Origin: Spirodela intermedia
Taxonomy: Eukaryota; Streptophyta; Magnoliopsida; Alismatales; Araceae
DNA: 64,000 bases
Assembly: GCA_902729315.2 (NCBI GenBank)
Contig: LR746278.1
Coordinates: forward strand, 188,501 to 252,500
Reading direction: 5' to 3'
The translations under genes and the position numbers were made by a program. Every line of letters starts with the position of its first letter. Within the stretch, counting starts at the first letter, position 1. This document shows, piece by piece, positions 50,720 to 61,540 of the stretch. The notes below the pieces were generated by a model. It made no database searches. It was not told the origin of the DNA and saw only the letters and a program-made list of their open reading frames with translations.

Positions 50720-53700
50720 ATGGACCAGTTCGGCATCAAGATCAAAGACATGATCTAGGCCCTGATGACCGACCAAGTCACTACCGCCCAAGCTGCGGCC
50801 ACAGCCCAAGCCAAGGCATACCACATTGCTGCCGCCCAAGCCACTAACTAGGCTGCAGTCCAGGCGGTTGCTGCCCAGCTCACTGACGTCCAAGCCTCCC
50901 TCGCCACTCTGGCCGCCCACGCTGCCGTGTCCAAGGGATCCTCTAGGAGCCGCTCGTCGCACTCCCACAGTGCCTCCAGTGCATCGACATCCAAATCAAC
51001 CACATGCCACTCCGAGCACCATCGATCTAACACCTCAGAGTCTGGGGAACCATTGCAACCCCACTACTGGGGCCTTCTCCCTCTGCCCGTCCAGGCACCG
51101 CTGCCCCCGTTGCCAGCCCGGCAACTGCCTTGTGAGTCGATGTTGGCCATAACTGATGGGACGTCCTACAGAGCACCACCACACCACCCCACGTCAATAG
51201 ATTATACCACCATACCACTCTATACTTGAGAGGCATGCAGGCCAGCCTTCCGCATCGTGGAGTAACCACTTCCGAGTGGTGGGCAGTCAAACCAGTCCCA
51301 ACATTGGATGGGGTACCACAAGCAACCCCAAGGCAGACATGGGCCCCGCCTTGCCTCAGCAAAACTGCGGGCCCATCTCCGCCCCAAGTTCCTGACCTAA
51401 CATCGGCCCATTGACTCTGCGAGGAAGAGGAGCCCCCCCCCTTGGTTTGGGTCCAAGGCTAGGAAGACCGTCGCACCCCGCCACCACCGCGCCTCCACGA
51501 CGTCCAGCCATGGGGCCGAGGGTGGGGTCGTGGTGCTGAAAAGCAGTCGTCTTTACATCACATCAGACCTCTTCCCATAGATCTAATGAAGGATATGCAA
51601 TAGGAGGAACACCAGGGTGGCTATGAAGAAGATTCAGGCAGCGAACACAACAAGGCCCTGACAAACCTCAACGTGAAGCACGCCCGCATTTTTGGGAGGT
51701 GACTCCAATTGGTGGCTCATGCGTGCCAACCAGTTCTTTGAACTCAACCCCACCGAGGAATGAGATCGGCTGCACCTCGTCATCACCCACCTCGAAGGTA
51801 CATCATTATCATGGTTCCATTACTAGAGCCATATTGAAGGGTTCACAAGTTGGCATGACTTCACCATGCAGCTCTCCGAATGGTTTGGCCCCCCCACAAC
51901 TGCCCCCCCTGGCCCAGCCGATGGCTCTGAAGCAGACGGGCACAGTCGAGGAGCTGATCATCTAGTTTGAAGAGACAACAGGTTTCTTGGCCCACACAGA
52001 CCGTGAAGTGCTCAAAACAGTGTTCGCCAATACGCTTCGAGAAGACACCCTCACTGAGGTGTACGGGCCAAACCTGCCTCCATCAAGGTGTCCCTAAAGT
52101 GTGCTCGACAAGCTGAAGCCAAGTTTTGATGATGAAGGGGTCAACAACTGCACATCTACCCACCTACTCCCAAGACCAAGGGGCTCAGCCCCAAAGTCTC
52201 TAGCACTCAAGAAGTGCATGGAGGGTGTCCACCATGGGGTCCACAAAGAAGCTTGACCCTCACAGACGTCGAGTTCTAAATATGAAAGGCGCAAGGACTA
52301 TGTTTTTCCTATGATGAGAAGGTCATTCTAGGCCATCATTGTAAGAGAGAGCTCAACCTCATAGTGGTATGTGATGAGGACGAGGCGAAATAGTTTGATG
52401 ACGAGGAAAACACCCCACTCGGGGATGATGAGATGCCAGATCCTAAGGACGACTTCGAGGGCACGAATGTCTCGCTGTACGCCATGTTGGGCGTCTCGTC
52501 AATCAGCCCCCTCAGAATGAAGGGAAGCATCCACGGCTGCGAGGTGGCGGTCATGGTGGATGGTGGGGCTTCACACAACTATATCTCCAACATCTTGCTG
52601 CCCGCTTGCAACTGCCAACGACCAGGACCCAACCATACCACATCACCTTGGGTGACAACCGCATGACCTTCGGTGATAGGGTGTGCCATGATGTGCAGAT
52701 GCTGATCTAGGGGTATGTGGTCACACAGGTGCTTCTCTTGTTAAATGATGCGGGCGTGGAGATCTTCTTGAGAGTCTAATAACTTCAGATACTCTGGAGT
52801 GGATCACCACCAACTACGACCTCCTATTCTATTTCTGTGTAGAAGGCGTGTACCACATGCTATGGGGGGACCCATCGACAAGCAAGCAACCATGGCAAGA
52901 GAAAACCACAAGCCTTATGAAGATGACTAAGATGGGAGACCTCCACTATATGTTAGTGTTGACAATGCCGGTGCTAGCAACCAAGGCCCATGGAGCAGCT
53001 GTTCGAGCATCGCAATATGACTTTCTTGGAATTTGTCTTTCCACCACCCAAGCCCTTTGATCAGGCCATCATCTTGTGACCAGGCTCGGCACTAGTGAAC
53101 TAGTGGTTGTATAGTTACTCACATTCCTCGAAGAACGCATTGGAGCAGCTAGTAGTAGAGCAATTGACGCACATGATTATTCAACCTTCTTATAGCCCCT
53201 TCGCCATCCTAGCCCTTTTAGTAAAGAAGAAAAATGACTTGTGGCATTTTTGCATGGACCACCTCGGCTTGAACAAGCTCACCGTACCCAACCATTTTTT
53301 CATCCCGATCATCGACGAGCTACTGAAGGAACTCTACGAGGCAAACCTCTTCTTCAAGATGGACCTCAAGTCTGGGTATCACTAGATTTGGATGCATAGG
53401 GAAGACTTCCAGAAAACTACATTCTAGACACATGAGGGCCAATATGAGTACATGGTGATGCCATTTGGATTGACTAATGCACCTTCTACATTTCAGACAC
53501 TAATGAATCTCATTTTTCAGCCATGCCTGTGGCATTTAGTTTTGGTCTTCTTTGAAGATATCTTGATTTTAAGCCGATCAACAACTGATCATAAGGCTCA
53601 CCTCCAAATCATACTGACACTTCTCTAGGACCATCAGTTGATGGTCAACTTCAAAAAGTGCTCTTTCTATCAAGGGTAGCTATAATATTTGAGGCATTGA

Positions 53701-55730
53701 ATATCAACGGGTGGAGTGGCAACTGACCACAACAAAATCCAAGATGTACAAATGTGCCCCCCCTCCCCCCCAACAAACCTGAGGCAATTGCAGGGATTCT
53801 TGGGGTTGGCTGGGTACTACTAGCATTTTGTGGAGGGTTACGCAAAGATAACGTGGCCACTCACTCAACTCCCAAAGAAAGATACCTTCGCATGGTTAGA
53901 GATAACTCAACAAGCCTTCGAAGAGTTAAAGCAGGCCTTATGCTCGACCTCGGTACTAGTACTCCTTGACTTCTCCCAACCCTTTACTCTCAAGACTGAT
54001 GCTTTAGGTGTCAAGGTTGGTGTGGTCTTGATGCAACAAGGGCACCCCATAGCATTCTATAGCAAGGTTCTCTCTCCCATGAACTGCACCTGATTGAACT
54101 ATGAGCAAGAACTCATGACAATCATTATGACAATCCAAAAATAGAAGCACTAGTTGATGTTTTAGACATTTATCATCCAAACAGATCAATACAGCTTGAA
54201 ATATATGATCAAGTAGAAAAAAGTCATGCACAATACGATTGGTGGATTGCCAAAATTATGGGTTATATTTGCAATCCATTACAAAGAAGGGTGCTAAAAT
54301 CTAGTGATAGATGCACTACATTGCTCACCAAAGAGGAGGTGGTGTTGTGTGCTGTCTATTTCTTCATGGTTGGATTTGGAGATAGTGTAGCAAGAGGTTC
54401 AAGTTGACTCTAAGCTAGCCAAGATTATGTAGGAGATCCAAGGGGGAGTTTTCGACGATCAGCAATATACACTTTGTAACAACTTGCTGAGATTCAAGGG
54501 TCAATTGAGTCCACCCCGCTCATTCATAGTTGTCTCAAAATTGCTTGAGGAATTTCATGATCAAACCTTATGGGGTTCATAAAGACCTACGATCGTATCT
54601 CACAATAGTTCTATTGGTCGGGCATGAAATGAGACATCAAATCACATATCAACTAATGCTCCACCTGTCTCTAATTCAAGTCCAAATGTCTTTCTCCAAT
54701 AGGTCTTCTTCAACTGCTACCCATCCTGAACTGCATATGACAGAATATATCTATGGACTTCATCGAGGGTCTTTTGAAGTCTAAGGATTTGACTCAATCC
54801 TAGTGGTAGTCTTAGTAAGTACAACCATTTCTCTCCTAAAACACCCATTTTCAGCAATAGACGTGGCAGTAGTCTTCGCCAAGGACATTGTACACTTACA
54901 TGGTTTTCCATTATCCATTGTCACAGGTCGAGGGGGTGTCTTCATAAATACATTCTAGAGGGAGTTATACTCACTCCAAGGGACCTTGCTCAAGATGAGT
55001 TTTGCATACTACTTGAAGACAGACGGCCAAACAGAAGTCATCAAACTAACAAGCTGGAGTGAACATCTACACTAGGTCAACTTGAGTTATAACATGTCGT
55101 TTCATCAGATGATCAAGACATCACCATTCTAAATAGTGTACAGGAGAGAGCCCCAACCATCGACCGCTACAGGTCAGCCACGTCCCCTTTGGATGAGGTA
55201 GGCCGCATGCTAACAGATTGGGACGTTAGCTTGGAGCTGCTGAAGAGTCATTTGTCTAAGGCACAAGTATACATGAAGAAGGAAGTAGATCAACATCATC
55301 GTGACATGCAATTTAAAGTTGACAATTGAGTATTTATGAAGCTTTGCCCTTACAGGATTAAGACATTAGCCCAGAGGTAGAATGAGAAGCTAAGCCCAAA
55401 GTACTTTGGACCCTATTAGATCACTGGGCATGTAGGACTGGTGGCTTACCGACTGGACTTACCCACTCATGCCTCAATTCTCATCTTCCATGTTTCACAG
55501 CTCAGACGTGCTCTGGTGAAGAATGCTTCAGCCATTCCACTTCCGCCCAACCTGACTAAGGAGAGAGTTGTATGTGGAGCCATAAAAACTAGTGGGCATC
55601 CGGAAGTCACTCTCAAGACCCCTCATCCTCATCCATTGGAAGGGCCTGCTAGAAAGCAAAGTGACGTGGGAGGCAGCAAAAACCATCGGTCAATGTTTCC
55701 CCGAATTCCAGCTTGAGGACAAGCTGGCAG
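50720..55730 (+). pseudogene. Chromovirus gag-pol remnant
   Basis: Gag opens at 50,720 with MDQFGIKIKDM and is stopped at codon 13 (TAG, 50,756). A zinc-knuckle-like patch near 52,301-52,342 has its second cysteine replaced by tyrosine (CFSYDEK). The protease patch at 52,550-52,580 reads MVDGGASHNYIS, with glycine where the catalytic DSG/DTG has Ser/Thr. Reverse transcriptase motifs run from 53,160 (MIIQPSYSPFAI) through LFFKMDLKSGYH to the active site VFFEDILIL at 53,545-53,571, where Glu replaces the first catalytic Asp. RNase H remnants (FEELKQAL, LKTDALG) lie at 53,880-54,080. Integrase is badly shifted. Near 55,470 comes FHVSQLRRAL, and in another frame the chromodomain word HWKGLLESKVTWE at about 55,632-55,670. 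The element cannot be autonomous. Confidence 0.88.
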
Positions 55731-55732
55731 TC

Positions 55733-55746
55733 CAAGGGGGGAGCAT
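55733..55746 (+). other. Polypurine tract before 3' LTR
   Basis: A purine-rich run AAGGGGGGAG followed by CAT lies directly before the TG of the 3' LTR, the expected site for plus-strand priming. Confidence 0.75.
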
Positions 55747-56048
55747 TGATGACATACCAAAGGTATGGTATGTCAGGTGCTGGCCCAATAAGTACGTGTG
55801 CCAACCCAACAATGAGAGGCCCACGGATCACATACCCTAGTCTGGTATAAATACCAGAATTAAGGATTGATCAATAGGTAGAAACAGGTACGTGACCCTC
55901 GCTGTCTCACCTTCTCTAGAAGAGATTTCTTGACCTTCCCTCTCCTCTTGTTTCCGTCCAGCCTTCCCTTCCCTGAAGACATTGCAAAACAGCACCGTCC
56001 CTAGCCTTGGACTACTCTTATCCTATGGATCTTGTCTTTTCTCTTCCC

Positions 56049-56083
<35 letters not shown>

Positions 56084-56138
56084 GTGAGAAAATCATCTAG
56101 ACTTCGGTGGAATCCTAGAGTTCATTGGGACTCCATCA
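55747..56138 (+). repeat. Chromovirus 3' LTR
   Basis: Begins TGATGACATACC and ends CTCCATCA; 392 bases. It is longer than the 5' LTR, partly from a longer (CT)n run near 56,052-56,080 and small insertions. It is followed by the CAACT target duplication. Confidence 0.93.
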
Positions 56139-57279
56139 CAACTCAGCTCAGGTTGATCATCTCAAGACTTGAGCCTCAAAAACACATCAGAAAAGAGAGA
56201 GAACTTAGCCTGACCTAGCCAATCCCTCTCTGGGCCAGGATTAAGACTTGCATAGGATCGACCCACAAGGTCCCCTACCCCCTTTTCGCCTCCCTCCCTC
56301 TCTTGAAGGGCTCAACTCATGTATCAGACATCTTCAGAGACAGGCCCAGTGCATGAGAGATGCATGTGAATCTTACCTCTCCATTACTTGATTGGTATGG
56401 AAGCTCTTTTTGAGAAAGGGTTGCCAGCAAATGGATGATACCGCACAGCATCTTTACTCCCACAATCAGTGTCACCCTAATATGGAAAGTTTATGGGTTA
56501 GAAACCAGCAGCATTTAGGAGCACCATCCTCTAGATTTAGAAGTGCTTACCATGACTAAGAATCAAAGACAGAAAACAAGGTCCGGACTATTTGATAAGC
56601 TCCTTCCCCATGAGTGCCTTTAGCAAAGACAGAAAGATCTAAGACGAGATAGAGGCAATCCCATGTAAAACATCCACAAGGGTATGACGGAAATGGCGAT
56701 GATTTTGCATGAAACCAGATTATCAAATCCAAATTAGCTAGCCAAGGAAAAGGCTGATTCACTTTCCGTCCACAGTATAAAGGATGAAATCAAACGAGAT
56801 TTTTTTTTAAAAAAAGAGATGAATATCAAGGTGGTACTTCATGTTGAACATAAACACGGTAGTAATCTTCTACATTTATCACTACATTGAAATTAGCACA
56901 TATCAAATATCAAAGAGGAAGTATTGGACTAATATGGAAACATAATTAGGGTGCTGCATAATTTGAGTAATGAAGACAGTATCCAGTTTGCATCAACATT
57001 GTGCATTGGCGCCTGAAATTAGGAAAAAAAGAGATGAATTTAACTAGTTGGAGACTCCAATAAGAGAAAGAGAAAAAAAGAATAATAAACAATATTCCAT
57101 GGGCATAAAACATCAGATTAAAACCTTGTCAGACCTATTCTCCTCTTTAGGTTACTTTTTTTTCTATAAACAAAACATAAAACATGTTTATAAATCCTAG
57201 ATTTTTTGAAATGTTGACTTGATGATGATTTGATCGAATTGGTGCAGTTGAATATTCTGAAAGTAAAATCATGACCTTA

Positions 57280-57410
57280 TGTCCACAAGAAACATGATTT
57301 TGTTGAAACCTCCTTGTCTTGAGTCCACAAACATAGAGATTTAGTCCTTTGAGTTCACAAAGAGTTGATCTTGAGTCGACAAGATCAAAAATAGTTCCTT
57401 GAGTCCACAT
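57280..57410. repeat. Short dispersed GAGTCCACAA-type repeats in a VPS35L-like intron
   Basis: The words TGTCCACAAG, GAGTCCACAA, GAGTTCACAA, GAGTCGACAA and GAGTCCACAT recur every 30-40 bases. The region otherwise looks like old repeat sequence. Confidence 0.6.
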
Positions 57411-58171
57411 GGATGTTGGAATCCACTAGTAAAGATGGAAAACCTCTAGAGCAGAAGGAAACTCAAGAATAAATTGATGAAAACGAATCTGCCTCTAGGA
57501 CTACATGAGGGGCCTTTATATAAGTCAAAATTTATTTAAAATAAACCTAAAAAAAATGTTATGATCTTAGAAAATAGAGAAAAAATAGTTGAAACTTCCC
57601 TACATAATAGGGAGATTATGTTAGAATGTCCCTAAGGAATATGAACGTCTTAAAAAGAATAGGGATATTATTTTAAATAAACGAAATGTGAGAAATAAAA
57701 ATGTGAGAGTTCAAATTTAGGCACATTTAACATGTGTACCAAATATCTTATTGGGCCATTTCAAGCTAAATTTAGTCCAAATAAAGTTTTCACGCATCTT
57801 GAGCTTTTGGTTCACTTGAGTTGATCTGAAACTAGGTTCTTCCATCTCAGTTGATCTGAAAATAAGCTTGTATTGAAGTTGCCAACAAAATTGAATTGTG
57901 AGCAACTTTGATGCCTCTAGATATCTATTTTTAACCATCTAGGCCAAAAACCTTCCATCCCCCATTTGACAATAATTTCCAAGCTACATCAATAATCTTA
58001 CACATGTAATAAATAAAAGACCTCATTAACCACACAGTAAAACTAAATAAAATAACCTATATACAAATTGGTGTTGTCGAGAGAACTGATTATTGCGCCA
58101 ACAAGTCCAATGTGAGAAAGCAAACAAACCGACCAAGCAACCTACAATAACAAAAAAAATAAATGATAGAT

Positions 58172-59791
58172 TGATAAGTCTTCATTATCATGAGTTAATA
58201 ATTAGTAAATAATATAATTTTAGCCTTAACTCATGATAAATAGACTTATATTTATGTTAAAGTGTGAAAAGTGGTTTTCAGTTGATTAACGTGAATTTTT
58301 GGGTAATTATGTGATTTCATACGAATTTATATAATTTTCACAGTCTTACTTTTGAGATAAATGAAGAAAAAGAAATAAAAATAAAAATAAAATAAAATGA
58401 GGGGGACCCACCAGCCAACTAGGCCCGCAAGCGGGTCGGAAGCGCAGTCGGGGAGTAGCCGCGAGCAAGGGCTTGAGTGGCTTGGACTGATAGGGGCACG
58501 TGTGCACCACCCCCCTTCCACGTCACTAGTGGTCAGCCAGTTGTGGGGTAAGGAGTAGTCATACACACACGATAAAGGGACTTGATCAGAAATATAATAT
58601 TACTATATATTCACTAGAAACTTTGGCGCACAACCGATGTGGGACTAAACCCGCGTCACCTTCCCTAGAAAGGGGCGGGCAACCGGTGCGGGTTCCAATC
58701 CTCCTAGAGCCAAAACTCATATTTTTATCTAATTATCGCGACTTTCTTGCAGATCGCCGGTGAAGGATTAAGCAACCAGAATTGTTGGATCATCGGCGAA
58801 AATCTCGTCAATGCGATTCGCGGAGCATTGTTACTAAAATTGTTGAACGATTCGCGATAAAAGGATCGCGAATCCATCGAATAAATGATCTTCGATTGAT
58901 CGACAAACAAATCGTCGTTAGGAAGAGGACGATCCACCGAGAGATGAGTCGCCATCTCCTAAGAGCGTACTGGATGCGATGAAGAGCCTCCTCTTGCTGT
59001 GCAGACATGAGGATGAAGCTCCCTAACACGCGCCTCACCTCCATTCAACTCCTCTCTGTCGGGTGACAGCCATCGAAGAGCTACAAAGTCGCCGTTTTTT
59101 CGCTCTGCCGGGTGACAACCACCGAAGACGATTCGACGACCCATTTCATTGATCTCTAGACTTCGCAAGGAGATCTAGAGATTGCCCACGTCGTCCTTGT
59201 CCAAAGAGAGCCTTCGAGGCCGTAGACACTACACGACGATCCTTCCGAACGCTCAGAATTCCAGTGCATCGCTAATGTATCACCGCCGTGACATCGAAAC
59301 TCTGTTTTTCTATTTTGAACTTAATTTCCATTTTATTTAATGATAATTTATCAACTTTAAATTTACCAAGATATACTTCATTTTATTACAATTCTTCTGA
59401 CTTTTACAAATCTTAATTTGATCAATTAAATCGTCTGTAATCGTTTACGTAAAAATCGTCAGACGAAACTTTATTTTCACCCAATTTGCGTTCACGGGGC
59501 ACTAATGTCATCCTGACGTTTGCACTCTTATTTCTTTTTTCTGTGAATTTTAAATATATTTTCTTTTCATTTCCTAGTATAAAATTCATATAAAATATTA
59601 TTTTTTGTAGAAAATTATAAATAATTACCAGATATTATATTACATCACTGTAAAAAATTATTGCTATTTTTGAAAGTTTTATTGAATTAGAATTGATATA
59701 TTTGTTTAGAAATATTTCTAAATATCTGAAAAATCATATTTTCTAGTTTTATAAATTTTAGATTTGTGTGATTTTGGACTAAGTCACGTCA
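58172..59791 (-). mobile_element. 1.6-kb TG...CA repeat, copy C (inverted), in a VPS35L-like intron
   Basis: On the minus strand it begins TGACGTGACTTAGTCC (59,791) and ends AGTCTTATCA-type sequence at 58,172. It matches copies A and B throughout, including the exact 14-base terminal inverted repeat (58,187-58,240) and the CCGATGTGGGACTAAA motif. It lies between exons 60009-59847 and 58141-58065 of the VPS35L-like gene. The flanking pentamers (TAGAT, CATAT) match only partly. Confidence 0.7.
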
Positions 59792-61540
59792 CATATCAAT
59801 TTTTAATTGTACAATAACTGCACATGTGAGAACTAGGAAGATAGACCTCAGCATTTTCAAGATATAGATTCAGACAACATGATGTGTCTAAAATAGAAGA
59901 TATTGTAGCATCACTGAATGCAATCCAAGATCTAATGAAGCCTAAACACTTACCAACATTTTTAATTGCTTTGGTTGCCAAGGCATTGCTTGAGTAAATG
60001 GAAGTACACCTAAAAATAAAAATATTTTAGGAAAATTTGAATTCACTTGAGCTTAAACAAAGCTGTTGACACTTAAATTTAATTTTACCACTGCGAAAAT
60101 GTTTAACTCGTTGATGTTTCTGAAGGCAACTTGACACTCAGACAAGAATTGCAACTGGCCCTCCATTTCATCACCAAAGTCAACCTACAATAAACATGCC
60201 TTCAAATTCCATGCTCACGCAAAAAATGAATGAATGTGACTGAAAGTTACTATCTGGACAAACGATATATAAGCATTATAATATAGAATTATAACATTAT
60301 AACATATGTATGCGTGAGAGTGATGATTACACCAGCCATTCAAACAACAGTGATAAGGTATTAAAGCGAACTATTCCCCCTTTACACTAAGTAGCAAAGA
60401 TTCTTAGAATATAGAATCTTCCTGATGTTGTTTATAAAATGTAGATTCGTATGTACATACGTGCTTACAGAAATGTTTACAATGCGAAAATTAAAGTGTT
60501 GAAGTGATTTTTCCATGTTATTTTTTTGGAAAGAAAATCCTCAAAGTATCTAGACTAAAGCATGCTCTTGTTACTGCTAAACAGGGAATAACTTCCAGAA
60601 TTCGTAAGCTTGCTCAAATCAGCTTCACATCAACACCAATAACGAGAAAAAATAAGAATAATACAGCATAATGAACCAATATAAGTACAAAAAAAACCGA
60701 ACTGAAAACACCATTCTGTACATGTAATCTTCTACAGGAATAATCATAGTCAACTCTTCAGTAGCATACAAAATGACAAAACACTACACTGATGTTTGTT
60801 TCACGCACTTGTGCGAAGTAGTTATAGCATATCAAGACATTGATGTAAACAGAGCAGGAAAAGGGAGATTTGGAGATATGACGTTAATACTTGGAGGACT
60901 TTCTTTACAAGAATGTCTGAGTGGTTGACAGAGAGTTGGCTTTCACTAAGTTTGAGGCCAAGAAACCTGAAATTCAAATGCTGCAAACGACAGTCAATGT
61001 TGGCAATGAAGGACCACGTTTATCACAACAACTAAGCACTGCAAAACAAAATCTACTTCAGAAGATATCACTACTGCACTTAATTAGCTCTAAAAGCTCC
61101 AAGGCATTTATGAGAACAATATTTCCCGGAAGCTCCTTCAGAAGATAATGAAGTACTACTGACAAACATGGAGTTATCTCATTTGACTGGGAAATATTTT
61201 TGCTTAATCCGAATTTGATAAGAACGTCTTGGGCATTCTACATCCAACATGCAATCAGAATTAGTCGATCTGGTTTTTTATTTTCAAACCATGCGTAACT
61301 AAGTAAATTAATCAATTCATAAAAATAGCTCCATCTACTGATAAGAGTAAAACAAGCAAAAAGTCATTCAATACATGTTTCTCAGCCTTTAACATGACTT
61401 TCATAATCCACTCATAGCAGGTTCCAACAAGGATATGAGCAATCTCTTGTTCCCACCAAGATTACTACCAGTTATTTCTTTCTCAATAATGATCCTCCTT
61501 AATGAGATGTTGATATCATTGATGGAAGTCACCAGGTACC

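Larger units (their letters stand above)
50297..56138 (+). mobile_element. Complete but defective Ty3/gypsy chromovirus LTR retrotransposon
   Basis: A 5.84-kb element with LTRs at both ends, a tRNA-Met primer-binding site, gag, protease, reverse transcriptase, RNase H, integrase remnants, a C-terminal chromodomain and a polypurine tract, in that order. The exact 5-bp target duplication CAACT flanks it (50,292-50,296 and 56,139-56,143). The pol order and chromodomain identify a Ty3/gypsy chromovirus. It is inserted in an intron of the VPS35L-like gene, in the opposite orientation. The reading frames are broken by many stops and shifts. Confidence 0.93.
49905..61540 (-). pseudogene. VPS35L-like (retriever subunit, C16orf62 homologue), disrupted and transposon-expanded
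   Basis: VPS35L is the large subunit of the retriever endosomal recycling complex. Homologous exons on the minus strand, in order, are: 61540-61375 (YLVTSINDIN, RLLISLLEP), 61237-61057 (VLHYLLKELPGNIV), 60966-60891 (FLGLKLSESQ), 60184-60089 (VDFGDEMEGQLQFLSECQ), 60009-59847 (SNALATKAIKN, CCLNLYLENAE), 58141-58065 (LLSHIGLVGAIISSL), 57012-56942 (VDANWILSSLLKLCSTLI), 56617-56551 (GEGAYQIVRTLFSVFD), 56476-56377 (MLCGIIHLLATLSQKELPYQ), 50146-50030 (NDLLFFEDASYKRDL) and 49948-49905 (ALDVCNCL). Breaks include a one-base frameshift near 61,414, a TGA at 61,058-61,060 and a TAG at 56,556-56,558. Several exon joins have mismatched phase, and about 100-130 residues expected between 60,891 and 60,184 were not found. 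Both large insertions are intronic. Homology is recalled, not searched; a functional gene with unseen exons remains possible. Confidence 0.65.
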
